A DNA stretch of 64,000 nt from Methylobacterium sp. AMS5 (GCF_001542815.1 NZ_CP006992.1:3539501-3603500); one strand, 5' to 3'. Positions 18,421 to 26,979 are shown, counted from the first letter of the stretch. Translations and numbers: made by a program. Notes: generated by a model not told the origin, from the letters alone.

Positions 18421-19674
18421 CTACTGGTAGCCCTTCGGGAAGGGGTTCGGCTCGATCAGCTCGGGGCTCTCGTAGACCACCTCGAACTGGCCGCTCGGCA
18501 GGGCCTTGGCGACGCGGGTCTTCGACCAGAGGTGATGGTTCGGGTGGATCTTCACGTAGCCTTCCGGCGCCTCCTTGAACTCGATGCCGGCGGAGGCCGC
18601 GGCGACCTTGTCGACATCGAAGGAGCCGGCCTTTTCGACCGCCATCTTCCACAGGAACGGGCCGAGATAGGCGGCCTGGGTCACGTCGCCGATCACGGTC
18701 TTGTCGCCCCACATCTTCTTGAAGGCGGAGACGAACTTCTCGTTGTTGGGGTTCTTCAGCGACTGGAAGTACTTCATGCAGGAATAGGCGCCGGCGATGT
18801 TGTCGCCGCCGATGCCGTCGATCTCGTCCTCGGTGACCGAGATCGTCAGCAGGGTCTGCTTGTTGAGGTCGATGCCCGCCGCCTTGAGCTGCTTGTAGAA
18901 GGCGACGTTCGAGCCGCCGACCACGTCGGCGAAGATCACGTCCGGCTTCTTGAGCTTGATCTTGTTGATGACCGAGTTGAACTGGGTGTGGCCGAGGGGG
19001 AAGTATTCCTCGCCGGCGACCGTGCCCTTGAGCACGTTCTCGATGTGCTTGCGGGCGATCTTGTTCGACGTGCGCGGCCAGATGTAATCGGAACCGACCA
19101 TGAAGAAGGACTTGGCGCCCTTCTCCTTCGCCACCCAGTCGAGCGAGGCGAGGATCTGCTGCGTCGCCTCCTGGCCGGTGTAGATCACGTTCTTGGACTG
19201 CTCCAGGCCCTCGTAGAAGGTCGGATAGTAGAGCAGGCCGTTATACTGCTCGAACACCGGCAGCGCGGCTTTGCGCGAGGCGGAGGTCCAGCAGCCCATC
19301 ACCGCGGCGCAATGGTCGTTGACGAGGAGCTTCTTGGCCTTCTCGGCGAAGGTCGGCCAGTCGGAGGCGCCGTCCTCCTGGATCACCTTGATCTTGCGGC
19401 CGAGCACGCCGCCCATCTCGTTGATCTGGGCGATCGCGAGCTTCTCGGCCTGGATCGAGCCGGTCTCGGAGATCGCCATGGTGCCGGTGGCCGAGTGCAG
19501 GATGCCGACCGTGACCTCGCTATCGGTCACCGCGAGCCCGGTCGTGTTGACGGCCGAGGTCGGCGCGGCGGCAAACGCCATCCGCGGCATCATCGCCAGC
19601 GCGGGAAGCCCCGCGAGACCCATGAGAAGCTTGCGCCGCAGGGCCGAGTCCAGGCCCTTCTTGTCGTCCGCCAT
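18421..19674 (-). CDS. urtA: Urea/short-chain amide-binding protein (UrtA/FmdD type)
   Basis: A 417-residue periplasmic binding protein of the LivK/AmiC class (Peripla_BP_5). The leader has a twin-arginine-like ALRRKLLMGLAG followed by a hydrophobic segment and MAFAAAP, so export by Tat is possible. Signature segments are VTVGILHSATGTMAISET, NGLLYYPTFYEGLEQSKN, FMVGSDYIWPRTSNK, GHTQFNSVINKI and EGYVKIHPNHHLWSKTRV, all typical of UrtA/FmdD. It captures urea or short amides for UrtBC-DE. First gene of the leftward operon. Its promoter region is shared with the divergent sensor kinase and contains a palindrome at 19772. Confidence 0.92.
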   Translation of the reverse strand: MADDKKGLDSALRRKLLMGLAGLPALAMMPRMAFAAAPTSAVNTTGLAVTDSEVTVGILHSATGTMAISETGSIQAEKLAIAQINEMGGVLGRKIKVIQEDGASDWPTFAEKAKKLLVNDHCAAVMGCWTSASRKAALPVFEQYNGLLYYPTFYEGLEQSKNVIYTGQEATQQILASLDWVAKEKGAKSFFMVGSDYIWPRTSNKIARKHIENVLKGTVAGEEYFPLGHTQFNSVINKIKLKKPDVIFADVVGGSNVAFYKQLKAAGIDLNKQTLLTISVTEDEIDGIGGDNIAGAYSCMKYFQSLKNPNNEKFVSAFKKMWGDKTVIGDVTQAAYLGPFLWKMAVEKAGSFDVDKVAAASAGIEFKEAPEGYVKIHPNHHLWSKTRVAKALPSGQFEVVYESPELIEPNPFPKGYQ

Positions 19675-19771
19675 CGTGCCTCAACCCCTGTATCTTGTCT
19701 CGGCACGGCTCTGCCGGTTGGCGGCCGTGCTCGACCGAGGGGAAGGCTAGGCTTGATGGTGGGTCACGGCC

Positions 19772-19791
19772 CATACGCTGTTTTGCGTATG
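19772..19791. promoter_or_regulatory. Inverted repeat in the urtA / sensor-kinase divergent promoter
   Basis: CATACGC-TGTTTT-GCGTATG lies about 100 bp upstream of urtA and 145 bp upstream of the kinase. A spaced dyad of this size suits a LuxR-type (NarL) response regulator such as the one encoded at 23330. Direct binding is inference. The rest of 19675-19935 contains no gene. Confidence 0.5.
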
Positions 19792-19935
19792 TCCGCCCGG
19801 CAGACCGGACCGTAGCGTGCCGCTCTCGATTCCGTGAGCGCCGCGCGTTAGGGATGTCCGTGGCCCGCCGTGACGGACAATCCGGCCGGCACATCCGTTG
19901 CAAGCCGGTGATCCGCCCATCGTGAGGACGGCCCC

Positions 19936-22900
19936 CTGAGCGCCCGGTCCATCATCCCGATCCGTCGGGACTACAACCGCCTCGTCGCCGACGAGACGCT
20001 GGAAGACTATGCCCTGCGCTTCACCGCCAAGAAGGCGCGCCGCTGGTCGTCCTTCCGCATCGCGCAGACGGCATTGGGCTCGCTCTCGTTCCTGGCGCTG
20101 GAAGCCATCGGCGGCACGCTGGTGCTCGCCACCGGTTTCACCAACACCTTCGCCGCCGTGCTCGTCGTCGGGCTCATCATCTTCGCCACCGCCGCGCCGA
20201 TCACGATCTACGCCGCGCGCTACGGGGTCGATATCGACCTCCTCACCCGCGGAGCGGGCTTCGGCTATCTCGGCTCGACCATCACCTCGCTGATCTATGC
20301 CGGCTTCACCTTCCTGTTCTTCGCCATCGAAGCCGCGATCATGGCGCTGGCGCTGCAGCTCTGCCTCGGCCTGCCGCTCTGGATCGGCTACATCGTCAGC
20401 GCGGGGGCGGTGATCCCGCTCGTGGTCTACGGCATCCGCCTCATCAGCCGGTTCCAGCTCTGGACGCAGCCGCTCTGGATCGGCCTCAACCTGCTGCCGC
20501 TCCTCTGCATCTGGCTCTCGGGGCCGGTGCCGTTCGAAGCCTTCACCGGCTATCCCGGCCTGGAAGCCGCGGGCGCGGGCTTCGACCTGCGCCTGTTCGG
20601 GCTCGCTTCCGGCATCCTGCTGGCACTGCTGGCCCAGGTCGGCGAGCAGGTCGACTTCCTGCGGTTCATGCCGCCGCCCCAGGAGAGGGGCGATTGGCGC
20701 TGGTGGGTCGGGGTGCTCTCGGCGGGCGCCGGCTGGATCGTACCGGGGATGCTCAAGATCCTGCTCGGCGCCTTCCTCACGGTGCTGGCGCTCGGCCATG
20801 GCGTCTCGCCCGAGCGCGCCGCCGAGCCGACGCAGATGTACGCGGTCGCCTTCGGCTACGTCTCCGGCTCGCCCGGCGTCGCGCTGGCGCTGACCGGCCT
20901 GTTCGTGGTGATCTCGCAGCTCAAGATCAACGTGACCAACGCCTATGCCGGCTCGATCGCGTGGTCGAACTTCTTCTCGCGCCTCACGCATAGCCATCCG
21001 GGCCGAGTGGTCTGGCTCGTGTTCAACGTCGCCATCGCGCTGCTGCTGATGGAACTCGGCATCGACAAGACCATCGAGAGCACGCTGCCGCTCTATGCCT
21101 GCGTGGTCTCGGCCTGGGTCGGAGCGCTCGCGGCCGATCTCGCGGTCAACAAGCCGCTCGGGCTGTCGCCGCCGGGCATCGAGTTCAAGCGCGCGCATCT
21201 CTACGCCATCAACCCCGTGGGGACCGGGGCGATGGTGCTCTCGCTGCTCGCCGGCTGCCTGATCCATGCCGGCCTGTTCGGCGACGCGCTTCAGCCCTTC
21301 GCGCCGATGCTGGCGCTCGCCACCGCCTTCACCGCCGCACCCGCCATCGCCCTGGCGACCGGGGGCAAGCGCTACCTCGCCCGCGACCCGCAGACCGCCT
21401 GGGACCGGCCGGAGATCACCTGCCGGGTCTGCGAGCACCCGTTCGAGGCCGAGGACATGGCCCAGTGCCCGGCCTATTCCGGGCCGATCTGCTCGCTGTG
21501 CTGCTCGCTCGATGCCCGCTGCGGCGACCTGTGCAAGCCGCACGGACGGTTGGAGGTGCAGGCCCACGACGCGCTCGCCCGCGTGCTGCCCGCCCGCACC
21601 GCCGCCTGGATCGGCGCGCCGCTCGGCCGCTACCTCGCGCTGATGCTGACCCTGATCACGGTGATCGGGCTGATTCTCGTCATCGTCCACGCGGGTGCCG
21701 CCGCCGCGCATCCGGAGCACGCGGAAACCCTGCGCGCGGCGCTGACCAGCCTGTTCTTCATCCTGATCGTGATTCTGGGCGTGGTCGCATGGCTGTTCGT
21801 GCTGGCCCAGGAGAGCCGCCGCGTCGCGCAGGAGGAAACCGCGCGCCAGACCGCCCTCTACGAGGCCGAGATCGCCGCCCACAAGGTCACCGACGCCAAG
21901 CTGCAGCAGGCCAAGGAGACGGCGGAGGCCGCCAACCTCGCCAAGAGCCGCTACGTCGTCGGCATCAGCCACGAGTTGCGCACGCCGCTCAACGCCGTGC
22001 TCGGCTACGCGCAGTTGCTGGAAGGCGACCCGAGCATCCCGGAACCCCGCCGCAACGGCATCCGGGTGATCCGCCGCAGCGCACAGCACCTCTCGGGGCT
22101 GATCGACGGCCTGCTCGACATCTCGCGGATGGAGGCGGGGCGGCTCCAGACCCACCGCAACGAGATTCGGCTCGCCGACTTCCTCGCCCAGATCGTCGAC
22201 ATGGTGCGGCTCCAGGCCGAGGGCGCGGGCTTGACGTTCCGTTTCACCCGGCCGGAGATCCTGCCGGCGGTGGTGGCGACCGACGAGAAGCGCCTGCGCC
22301 AGATCCTGCTCAATCTCCTCTCCAACGCGATCAAGTTCACGCCCCAGGGCGAGGTCGCGCTGGAGATGACCTATCGCGGACAGGTCGCCGTCTTCACGAT
22401 CCGCGATACCGGGCTCGGCATTCCGGAGGCCGATCTCGGCCGGATCTTCGAGCCGTTCGAGCGCGGCTCGATGCCCGCCGCGCGCGCGGCGCCCGGCACC
22501 GGGCTCGGGCTCACCATCGCGCATTTGCTGTCGCAGGTAATGGGCGGCGAGATCACCGTCGAGAGCCGGGTCGGGGAGGGCACCTGCTTCCGGGTGCGGC
22601 TGATGCTGGCCTCGGTGAACCGCCCCGCGCCCGCGGCGGTCCCGGCCCCCGCGGCGGTGATGCGGCCCGCCTTGTCCGAGCCGGGCCGCCTCGTTCTCGT
22701 CGCCGACGACGATTCCGCCCACCGCGCGCTGATGCGCGAAATTCTGGAGCCCCTCGGCTTCACGGTCGCCGAGGCGCCGGACGGTCCGGCCTGCCTCGCT
22801 TTGGCCAGGGAGCGCGAGCCGGCCCTGATCCTGCTCGACATCGCCATGCCGGGCATGAGCGGCTGGGAGGTGGCGCGAACGCTGCGAGAGACCGGCTTCA

Positions 22901-23337
22901 CCGCCCGGATCGCGATGATGTCGGCCAACGTCCACGAGATCAGCCCGAGCCGCGGCGCGGATGCGCCGCACGACGACATCATCGCCAAGCCGTTCGACAT
23001 GCAAGATCTTTTGGAGAGAATCACCGGGCTTCTGGGTACCGCCCGCCCGCTGCCCGGCCCCACCCCGGAAACCCGCCCGATCATGCGCCCCGAGCGTCCG
23101 GCCCAAGCCGCGAAGGACGATGCGGCGCGCGGAGGAACCGTGCCGGCCGAGCACGTCGCCGCGCTGCTGCGTCTCGGCCGCATCGGCCATGTGCGCGGCA
23201 TCGAGGCCAAGCTCACCGAGTTGGAGACCGACGCCGCCGTGCCGCCCGCCTTCATCGCGCAGATGCGCGGGCTGGTGACGGCCTACGACATGCGCCGCTA
23301 TGTCGGCGTTCTGGAGGGACTGGCCCGCGATGCCTGA
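19936..23337 (+). CDS. NCS1-type transporter fused to hybrid histidine kinase (amide/purine-type sensor)
   Basis: A 1,133-residue hybrid sensor. Residues 1-480 form a 12-helix NCS1 (cytosine/allantoin permease-like) domain opening with RRDYNRLVADETLEDYALRF. Residues 495-535 form a Cys-rich knuckle (CRVCEHPFEAEDMAQC, CSLCCSLDARCGDLC). Then come two more membrane helices, a coiled coil, HisKA with H679 (GISHELRTPLNAVL), HATPase (LLNLLSNAIKF, GTGLGLTIAHLL) and a receiver with D968 (LILLDIAMPGM). By analogy with CrbS-type SSS-kinase fusions it should sense a transported solute. Beside urt/fmd that would be urea or an amide. No ATG, GTG or TTG starts the conserved N-terminus. CTG at 19936 with GAGGA 7 bp upstream is the best start. 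It overlaps the regulator gene by 8 bp. Confidence 0.85.
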   Translation: MSARSIIPIRRDYNRLVADETLEDYALRFTAKKARRWSSFRIAQTALGSLSFLALEAIGGTLVLATGFTNTFAAVLVVGLIIFATAAPITIYAARYGVDIDLLTRGAGFGYLGSTITSLIYAGFTFLFFAIEAAIMALALQLCLGLPLWIGYIVSAGAVIPLVVYGIRLISRFQLWTQPLWIGLNLLPLLCIWLSGPVPFEAFTGYPGLEAAGAGFDLRLFGLASGILLALLAQVGEQVDFLRFMPPPQERGDWRWWVGVLSAGAGWIVPGMLKILLGAFLTVLALGHGVSPERAAEPTQMYAVAFGYVSGSPGVALALTGLFVVISQLKINVTNAYAGSIAWSNFFSRLTHSHPGRVVWLVFNVAIALLLMELGIDKTIESTLPLYACVVSAWVGALAADLAVNKPLGLSPPGIEFKRAHLYAINPVGTGAMVLSLLAGCLIHAGLFGDALQPFAPMLALATAFTAAPAIALATGGKRYLARDPQTAWDRPEITCRVCEHPFEAEDMAQCPAYSGPICSLCCSLDARCGDLCKPHGRLEVQAHDALARVLPARTAAWIGAPLGRYLALMLTLITVIGLILVIVHAGAAAAHPEHAETLRAALTSLFFILIVILGVVAWLFVLAQESRRVAQEETARQTALYEAEIAAHKVTDAKLQQAKETAEAANLAKSRYVVGISHELRTPLNAVLGYAQLLEGDPSIPEPRRNGIRVIRRSAQHLSGLIDGLLDISRMEAGRLQTHRNEIRLADFLAQIVDMVRLQAEGAGLTFRFTRPEILPAVVATDEKRLRQILLNLLSNAIKFTPQGEVALEMTYRGQVAVFTIRDTGLGIPEADLGRIFEPFERGSMPAARAAPGTGLGLTIAHLLSQVMGGEITVESRVGEGTCFRVRLMLASVNRPAPAAVPAPAAVMRPALSEPGRLVLVADDDSAHRALMREILEPLGFTVAEAPDGPACLALAREREPALILLDIAMPGMSGWEVARTLRETGFTARIAMMSANVHEISPSRGADAPHDDIIAKPFDMQDLLERITGLLGTARPLPGPTPETRPIMRPERPAQAAKDDAARGGTVPAEHVAALLRLGRIGHVRGIEAKLTELETDAAVPPAFIAQMRGLVTAYDMRRYVGVLEGLARDA

Positions 23338-24232
23338 CACGCGGCGCGACATCGTCCTCGTCGTCGATGATTCCCCCGACACGCTCAGCTTCCTCACCGA
23401 GGCGATCGAGCGCTCCGGCGCCACGGTGCTGGTGGCGGTGGGCGGCGACCTCGCCCTCGACCTCGTGGAGGAGATCACCCCCGACATCATCCTGCTCGAT
23501 GCGGTGATGCCGGGCATGGACGGGTTCGAAACCTGCCGCCGGCTCAAGGCCAAGGGCCATCTCGCCCACGTCCCCATCATCTTCATGACCGGGCTGTCGG
23601 AGACCGAGCACATCGTGAAGGGCCTGGGCGCGGGCGGGACCGACTACGTCACCAAGCCCATCGCCCCCGACGAGATCCTGGCGCGCATCCGCGTCCATCT
23701 CGCGAGCGCGCGGGCCGCGCAGAGCGCCCGGGCGGCGCTCGACACCGCCGGGCGCACCTTGTTCGCGGTCGATGCCGCGGGCGCGGTCCTGTGGTGCACG
23801 CCGCAGGCCGCGCAGGTGCTCGCCGCGCTCGGAGCGAGCGAGCCGCTGAGCCTTCCTCCGAGCGGACGCGACTGGCTGGCCAAATGCCTGGCCGCCGCCG
23901 CCGCACCCCTCACGCTCACCGACGCGCAGGGGCGAATCCACACCTTGAGCTTCATCGGCCGCACCGGGCCGGAGATCCTGCTGCGCCTCTCCGGCGATCC
24001 CGCCGCCGCCGGGCTGGAACGGCTGCGCGAGCGCCTGCCGATCACCGGCCGCGAAGCGGAGGTGCTGCTCTGGCTCTCCCGCGGCAAGTCGAGCCGCGAC
24101 ATCGGCGAGATCCTGGGATTGAGCCCCCGCACGGTGACGAAGCACCTCGAAGGCATCTACGCCAAGCTCGGCGTCGAGAACCGAACCGCCGCCGCGGCGG
24201 TCGCGGCGCGGCACCTGCGCGATCTGGATTGA
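23330..24232 (+). CDS. Two-component response regulator, LuxR-type output
   Basis: A 300-residue regulator. The receiver domain (1-120) has VVDDSPDT, phospho-acceptor D57 in IILLDAVMPGMDG, the switch Thr in FMTGLSE and the Lys in YVTKPI. A variable linker (about 125-230) contains a weak PAS-like stretch (TLFAVDAAGAVLWCTPQAA). The C-terminal NarL/LuxR helix-turn-helix reads LTGREAEVL-like ITGREAEVLLWLSRG, then SRDIGEILGLSPRTVTKHLEGIYAKLGV. The ATG at 23330 overlaps the kinase stop (ATGCCTGA), so the two are translationally coupled and form a cognate pair. The likely target is the urt/fmd operon and its own promoter through the dyad at 19772. Confidence 0.9.
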   Translation: MPDTRRDIVLVVDDSPDTLSFLTEAIERSGATVLVAVGGDLALDLVEEITPDIILLDAVMPGMDGFETCRRLKAKGHLAHVPIIFMTGLSETEHIVKGLGAGGTDYVTKPIAPDEILARIRVHLASARAAQSARAALDTAGRTLFAVDAAGAVLWCTPQAAQVLAALGASEPLSLPPSGRDWLAKCLAAAAAPLTLTDAQGRIHTLSFIGRTGPEILLRLSGDPAAAGLERLRERLPITGREAEVLLWLSRGKSSRDIGEILGLSPRTVTKHLEGIYAKLGVENRTAAAAVAARHLRDLD

Positions 24233-24296
24233 CCCGCCAAAGCACGCTCGTCATCGCGAGGTGAAGCCGAAGCGATCCAGGGCTCGTCCTGATAGA

Positions 24297-24337
24297 GCGC
24301 ATTCCGACGAAGTGGTGACCGGTGCGTCGGAATGCGC
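24297..24337. repeat. Intergenic palindromic repeat
   Basis: GCGCATTCCGACG and CGTCGGAATGCGC form a perfect 13-bp stem around a 15-base loop. The look (…GCGCATTCCGACG-AAGTGG…ACCGG…) recalls the dispersed intergenic palindromes of Rhizobiales genomes. The position just after the response-regulator gene may let it work as a terminator too. Confidence 0.65.
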
Positions 24338-24848
24338 GCCAAAACAATGACCGAGAGACGCCGGCCTGATGCAACGGGATCGGATACGGCTCCTGAGCGT
24401 CATTCCCTCGTTCGAAAACCGGCCCATAGGGCCGCCCAGGCTGCAAGGCGAAGCGGCAGGGCTCGCCCGAAGCCCGCTCAACCGCCCCGCCGAGGCGGGT
24501 TCCCGATGGGCCGGCGAGGCCCGAACACGACCTCTCGAGGCGTGAAATCGGCCATATCGCTCTTCAATTCGCGTACGGGCCGGGCATGCGACTTGAGGCG
24601 GCGCATGCAGGGGTGTACGGCGCAGGCGTCATGCCTTCGCCGCATTCCAGGGGAAAGCAGGCCGCCGTCTCGTTCGGGTAGAAATCGTGCCGCGCCCGAG
24701 GCTGCCTATGCCGATCCGGCGCACCGCCAGGAAGGCCGCGCCTCGGACCGATCGGCCGGGCCTGCGGCCATCCCGCAGGGCTGCGGCGGACCGAGTGAGC
24801 ACCGCGTCACGTCGCTACGCGCCATCCGTTGAAGGGGTCATAACGCCG
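24338..24848. other. Gene-free stretch
   Basis: About 510 bp with no convincing protein frame on either strand, judged from the lack of ribosome sites, family-like motifs or codon regularity. No tRNA or recognisable RNA was seen. The end carries the leader of the IalB-family gene, with AAGGGG near 24832. Confidence 0.5.
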
Positions 24849-25646
24849 ATGTTCCTTGCCAAGTTCTCCATGGCCAAGCCTTCCGCGCGCCCACTGCGCG
24901 TGGCCGCGTTCCTCGCCATGGCGGGCCTGGGCGCCGGCCTGGGCGGGACCGCGTTCGCGCAGAAGAAGCCGGCCGCTCCGGCCCCGGCCCCCGCGCAGGC
25001 CCAGCCGGCCGCGCCGGCCCAGCAGCAGGCCCAGGGCGCCGGCCCGCAGCTCATCAACGTGAAGTCCGAGCCGAGCCAGGCCGATTGGACCAAGGTCTGC
25101 GGCAAGGACCAGGGCTCGGGCACCGACGTCTGCTACACCACCCGCGACTTCGTGTCGGATAACGGCCAGCCGGTGCTCGCCGTCGCGGTCTACGACATGA
25201 AGAACGCCGCGACGAAGCAGGAGGTGAAGGTCGTCCGCTTCCTGCTGCCGCTCGGCCTGATGCTGGCGCCCGGCATGCGCTTCGATGTCGACGGCAAGGA
25301 AGTGACCGGCGGCAAGTTCGCGGTCTGCTTCCCCAACGGCTGCTTCGCCGAGGCCGGCGGCGTCTCGAACGAGTTGATGACCGGTTTCAAGAAGGGCACG
25401 ACGCTCAACGTCCGGGTCCAGAACCAGACCCAGCGCGAGGTGGTGTTCGCGGTGCCGCTCACCGGCTTCGGCAAGGCCTTCGACGGCCCGGCCATCGACC
25501 CGAAGGTGCTTGAGGAGCAGCAGAAGAAGCTCCAGGCCGAGATGGAGAAGCGCAGCGAAGACATGCGCAAGAAGCTGGAGCAGCAGGGCTCGGCCGGCGC
25601 CGCCCCGGCTCCCGCAGCCCCGGCCGCCAACGCCGCGCCGAAGTAA
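24849..25646 (+). CDS. IalB-family (invasion-associated locus B) secreted protein
   Basis: A 265-residue protein with a signal peptide (RVAAFLAMAGLGAGLGGTAFAQ) and an Ala/Pro/Gln linker. The IalB domain (about residues 70-215) has conserved Cys pairs in KVCGKDQ/DVCYTTRDF and AVCFPNGCFAEAG, plus PLGLMLAPGMRFDVDGK. A charged coiled-coil tail (LEEQQKKLQAEMEKRSEDMRKKLEQ) and a Pro/Ala end follow. The family is widespread and usually plural in alphaproteobacteria. It was named from Bartonella, but the molecular role is unknown and there is no reason to infer invasion here. The ATG at 24849 is used, and an internal Met at residue 8 is an alternative. A strong terminator follows directly. Confidence 0.85.
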   Translation: MFLAKFSMAKPSARPLRVAAFLAMAGLGAGLGGTAFAQKKPAAPAPAPAQAQPAAPAQQQAQGAGPQLINVKSEPSQADWTKVCGKDQGSGTDVCYTTRDFVSDNGQPVLAVAVYDMKNAATKQEVKVVRFLLPLGLMLAPGMRFDVDGKEVTGGKFAVCFPNGCFAEAGGVSNELMTGFKKGTTLNVRVQNQTQREVVFAVPLTGFGKAFDGPAIDPKVLEEQQKKLQAEMEKRSEDMRKKLEQQGSAGAAPAPAAPAANAAPK

Positions 25647-25673
25647 GCCGCGCCGTTCAACGGATTTCGACAA

Positions 25674-25710
25674 GGAAAGCCCCGCCGTGCTCGCCACGGC
25701 GGGGCTTTCC
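25674..25710 (+). terminator. Rho-independent terminator after the ialB-type gene
   Basis: GGAAAGCCCCGCCGTG, loop CTCGC, CACGGCGGGGCTTTCC: a perfect 16-bp stem starting 28 bp after the stop codon. The A/T base of the stem gives a TTTCC 3' side, usual for high-G+C bacteria. The stretch 25711-25989 beyond it holds no recognisable gene. Confidence 0.85.
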
Positions 25711-25989
25711 CGTTCTCGGAGCAGCGGGCGCGGAACGCCCGGCCGCCCCTCGATCGCTCAAAGCGAAGTGGCAAACGCAACCGCAAGGGGCGTCGTGCGT
25801 TCGGCCAGTCCCAGATCAGCCGGGCGGCAACAGTCAACCGCCAAGTGGTCGTTAAGGATGTTTCGCCGGGCGGCCTCTGGGATAGCGGGAGCAATGGTGA
25901 CGAAACGCACCGCGCAATCCCACTGCACAAGGTTAGGGGTTATTTAACGATCACGGCGGCCGCGAAGGAGCCGCAACGGAGTTCAGGCA

Positions 25990-26079
25990 ATGAGCCAGCG
26001 CATCGACGACATCAAGTTCATGGCGACGATGACCTTCGTCACCCTGTTCGGTACCTGCCTCACGGCGCTGGTGGGCTGA
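25990..26079 (+). CDS. Possible 29-residue single-span membrane protein
   Basis: The ATG at 25990 follows GGAGTTCAGGCA and gives MSQRIDDIKFMATMTFVTLF ending in GTCLTALVG before TGA. It has a short charged N-terminus and one hydrophobic helix of about 18 residues. An AT-rich stretch (TTAGGGGTTATTTAACG) about 50 bp upstream could hold a promoter, and an 8-bp hairpin begins at the stop codon, so this could be a complete small transcription unit. I know no family for it. Small size means chance cannot be excluded. Confidence 0.45.
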   Translation: MSQRIDDIKFMATMTFVTLFGTCLTALVG

Positions 26080-26117
26080 AGCCTCAGCCACTCCGAGCGC
26101 CGTCCGATCCTGAGGCT
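26080..26117 (+). terminator. Hairpin directly after the 29-codon ORF
   Basis: AGCCTCAG and CTGAGGCT form a perfect 8-bp stem with a 22-base loop, beginning at the base after the small ORF stop. CCCTTACT follows. Moderate strength. Confidence 0.4.
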
Positions 26118-26208
26118 CCCTTACTAGCCCGGATCCGTTAAGAAGCCGCTTCCATGTCTCCCCTCGCGGGGATGTCGCCGGGATCAGGCCCGGCCGGAAG
26201 CGTGAACC

Positions 26209-26979
26209 TTGCGACACATCCACGTCATCGGCATCGGAACCGGCAACCCGGAGCACCTGACGATTCAGGGCATCCAGGCGTTGAAGGCGACCGATGCGGT
26301 CTTCGCCCTCGACAAGGGGGAAGCCAAAGCCGGCCTGCTCGGCCTGCGCCGCCAGATCTGCGACCGCTACATCGCGGGACGGCCCTACCGCTTCGTCGAG
26401 GCAGCCGATCCCGAGCGCGACCGCCGCCCCACGGATTACGGCGTGGCGGTGGACGATTGGCACGCGGCCCGCGCGGCCCTCTACGAGGATCTGATCGCCG
26501 AGCATCTGCGCGAGGACGAGCGGGGGGCCTTCCTCGTCTGGGGCGACCCGTCCCTCTACGACAGCACCCTGCGCATCCTGGAGCGCGTGCTCGCCCGCGG
26601 CCGCGTCGGCTTCACCTACGACGTGATCCCCGGCATCACCAGCGTGCAGGCGCTCGCCGCCGCCCACCGCATCCCGCTGCACCGTATCGGCGAGCCGGTG
26701 CGGATCACCACCGGCCGGCGGCTTCGCGAAAGCTTGGGCGACGGTTTGGGCCAGGAGCCCGGCGCGACCGTGGTGATGCTCGACGGCGACCCGCGCTTCG
26801 AGGGGCTCGACCCCGATCTGACGATCCACTGGGGCGCCTATCTCGGCACGCCGGACGAGCTGCTCGTCGCCGGCCGGCTCGGTGACGTGGCCGAGGACAT
26901 CCGCCGGGTGCGCGCGGAGGCCCGCACCCGCCACGGCTGGATCATGGACATCTATCTGCTGCTCAAACCCGCGTCCTGA
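26209..26979 (+). CDS. cobF: Precorrin-6A synthase (deacetylating)
   Basis: A 256-residue SAM-dependent tetrapyrrole methylase (CobF), catalysing C1 methylation and deacetylation of precorrin-5 in the aerobic cobalamin pathway. Opening motif HVIGIGTGNPEHLTIQGIQAL, then FALDKGEAK, FLVWGDPSLYDSTLRILERV (the GDP/SLYDS signature of CobF) and VIPGITSVQALAAAHRIPLHRIGEP. Length matches CobF. It starts at TTG 26209 with GGAAG 8 bp upstream, and no in-frame ATG fits. No other cob gene lies next to it and I see no cobalamin riboswitch upstream, so it is a detached member of the pathway. Confidence 0.9.
   Translation: MRHIHVIGIGTGNPEHLTIQGIQALKATDAVFALDKGEAKAGLLGLRRQICDRYIAGRPYRFVEAADPERDRRPTDYGVAVDDWHAARAALYEDLIAEHLREDERGAFLVWGDPSLYDSTLRILERVLARGRVGFTYDVIPGITSVQALAAAHRIPLHRIGEPVRITTGRRLRESLGDGLGQEPGATVVMLDGDPRFEGLDPDLTIHWGAYLGTPDELLVAGRLGDVAEDIRRVRAEARTRHGWIMDIYLLLKPAS

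Noticed and set aside
23300..23330. Earlier start for the LuxR-type regulator (10 codons upstream)
   Set aside because: It would overlap the kinase by 38 bp and adds residues not resembling a receiver. The ATG at 23330 gives the normal receiver N-terminus.
19747..23613. Very long open frame (about 1,288 codons) on the minus strand
   Set aside because: It lies antisense to the transporter-kinase gene. Its translation is Arg/Gly/Glu-rich without domains, typical of the mirror frame of a high-G+C gene.
26080..26208. Cobalamin riboswitch upstream of cobF
   Set aside because: The leader is short, and neither a B12-box-like sequence nor the needed fold is visible. Only a simple 8-bp hairpin was found.
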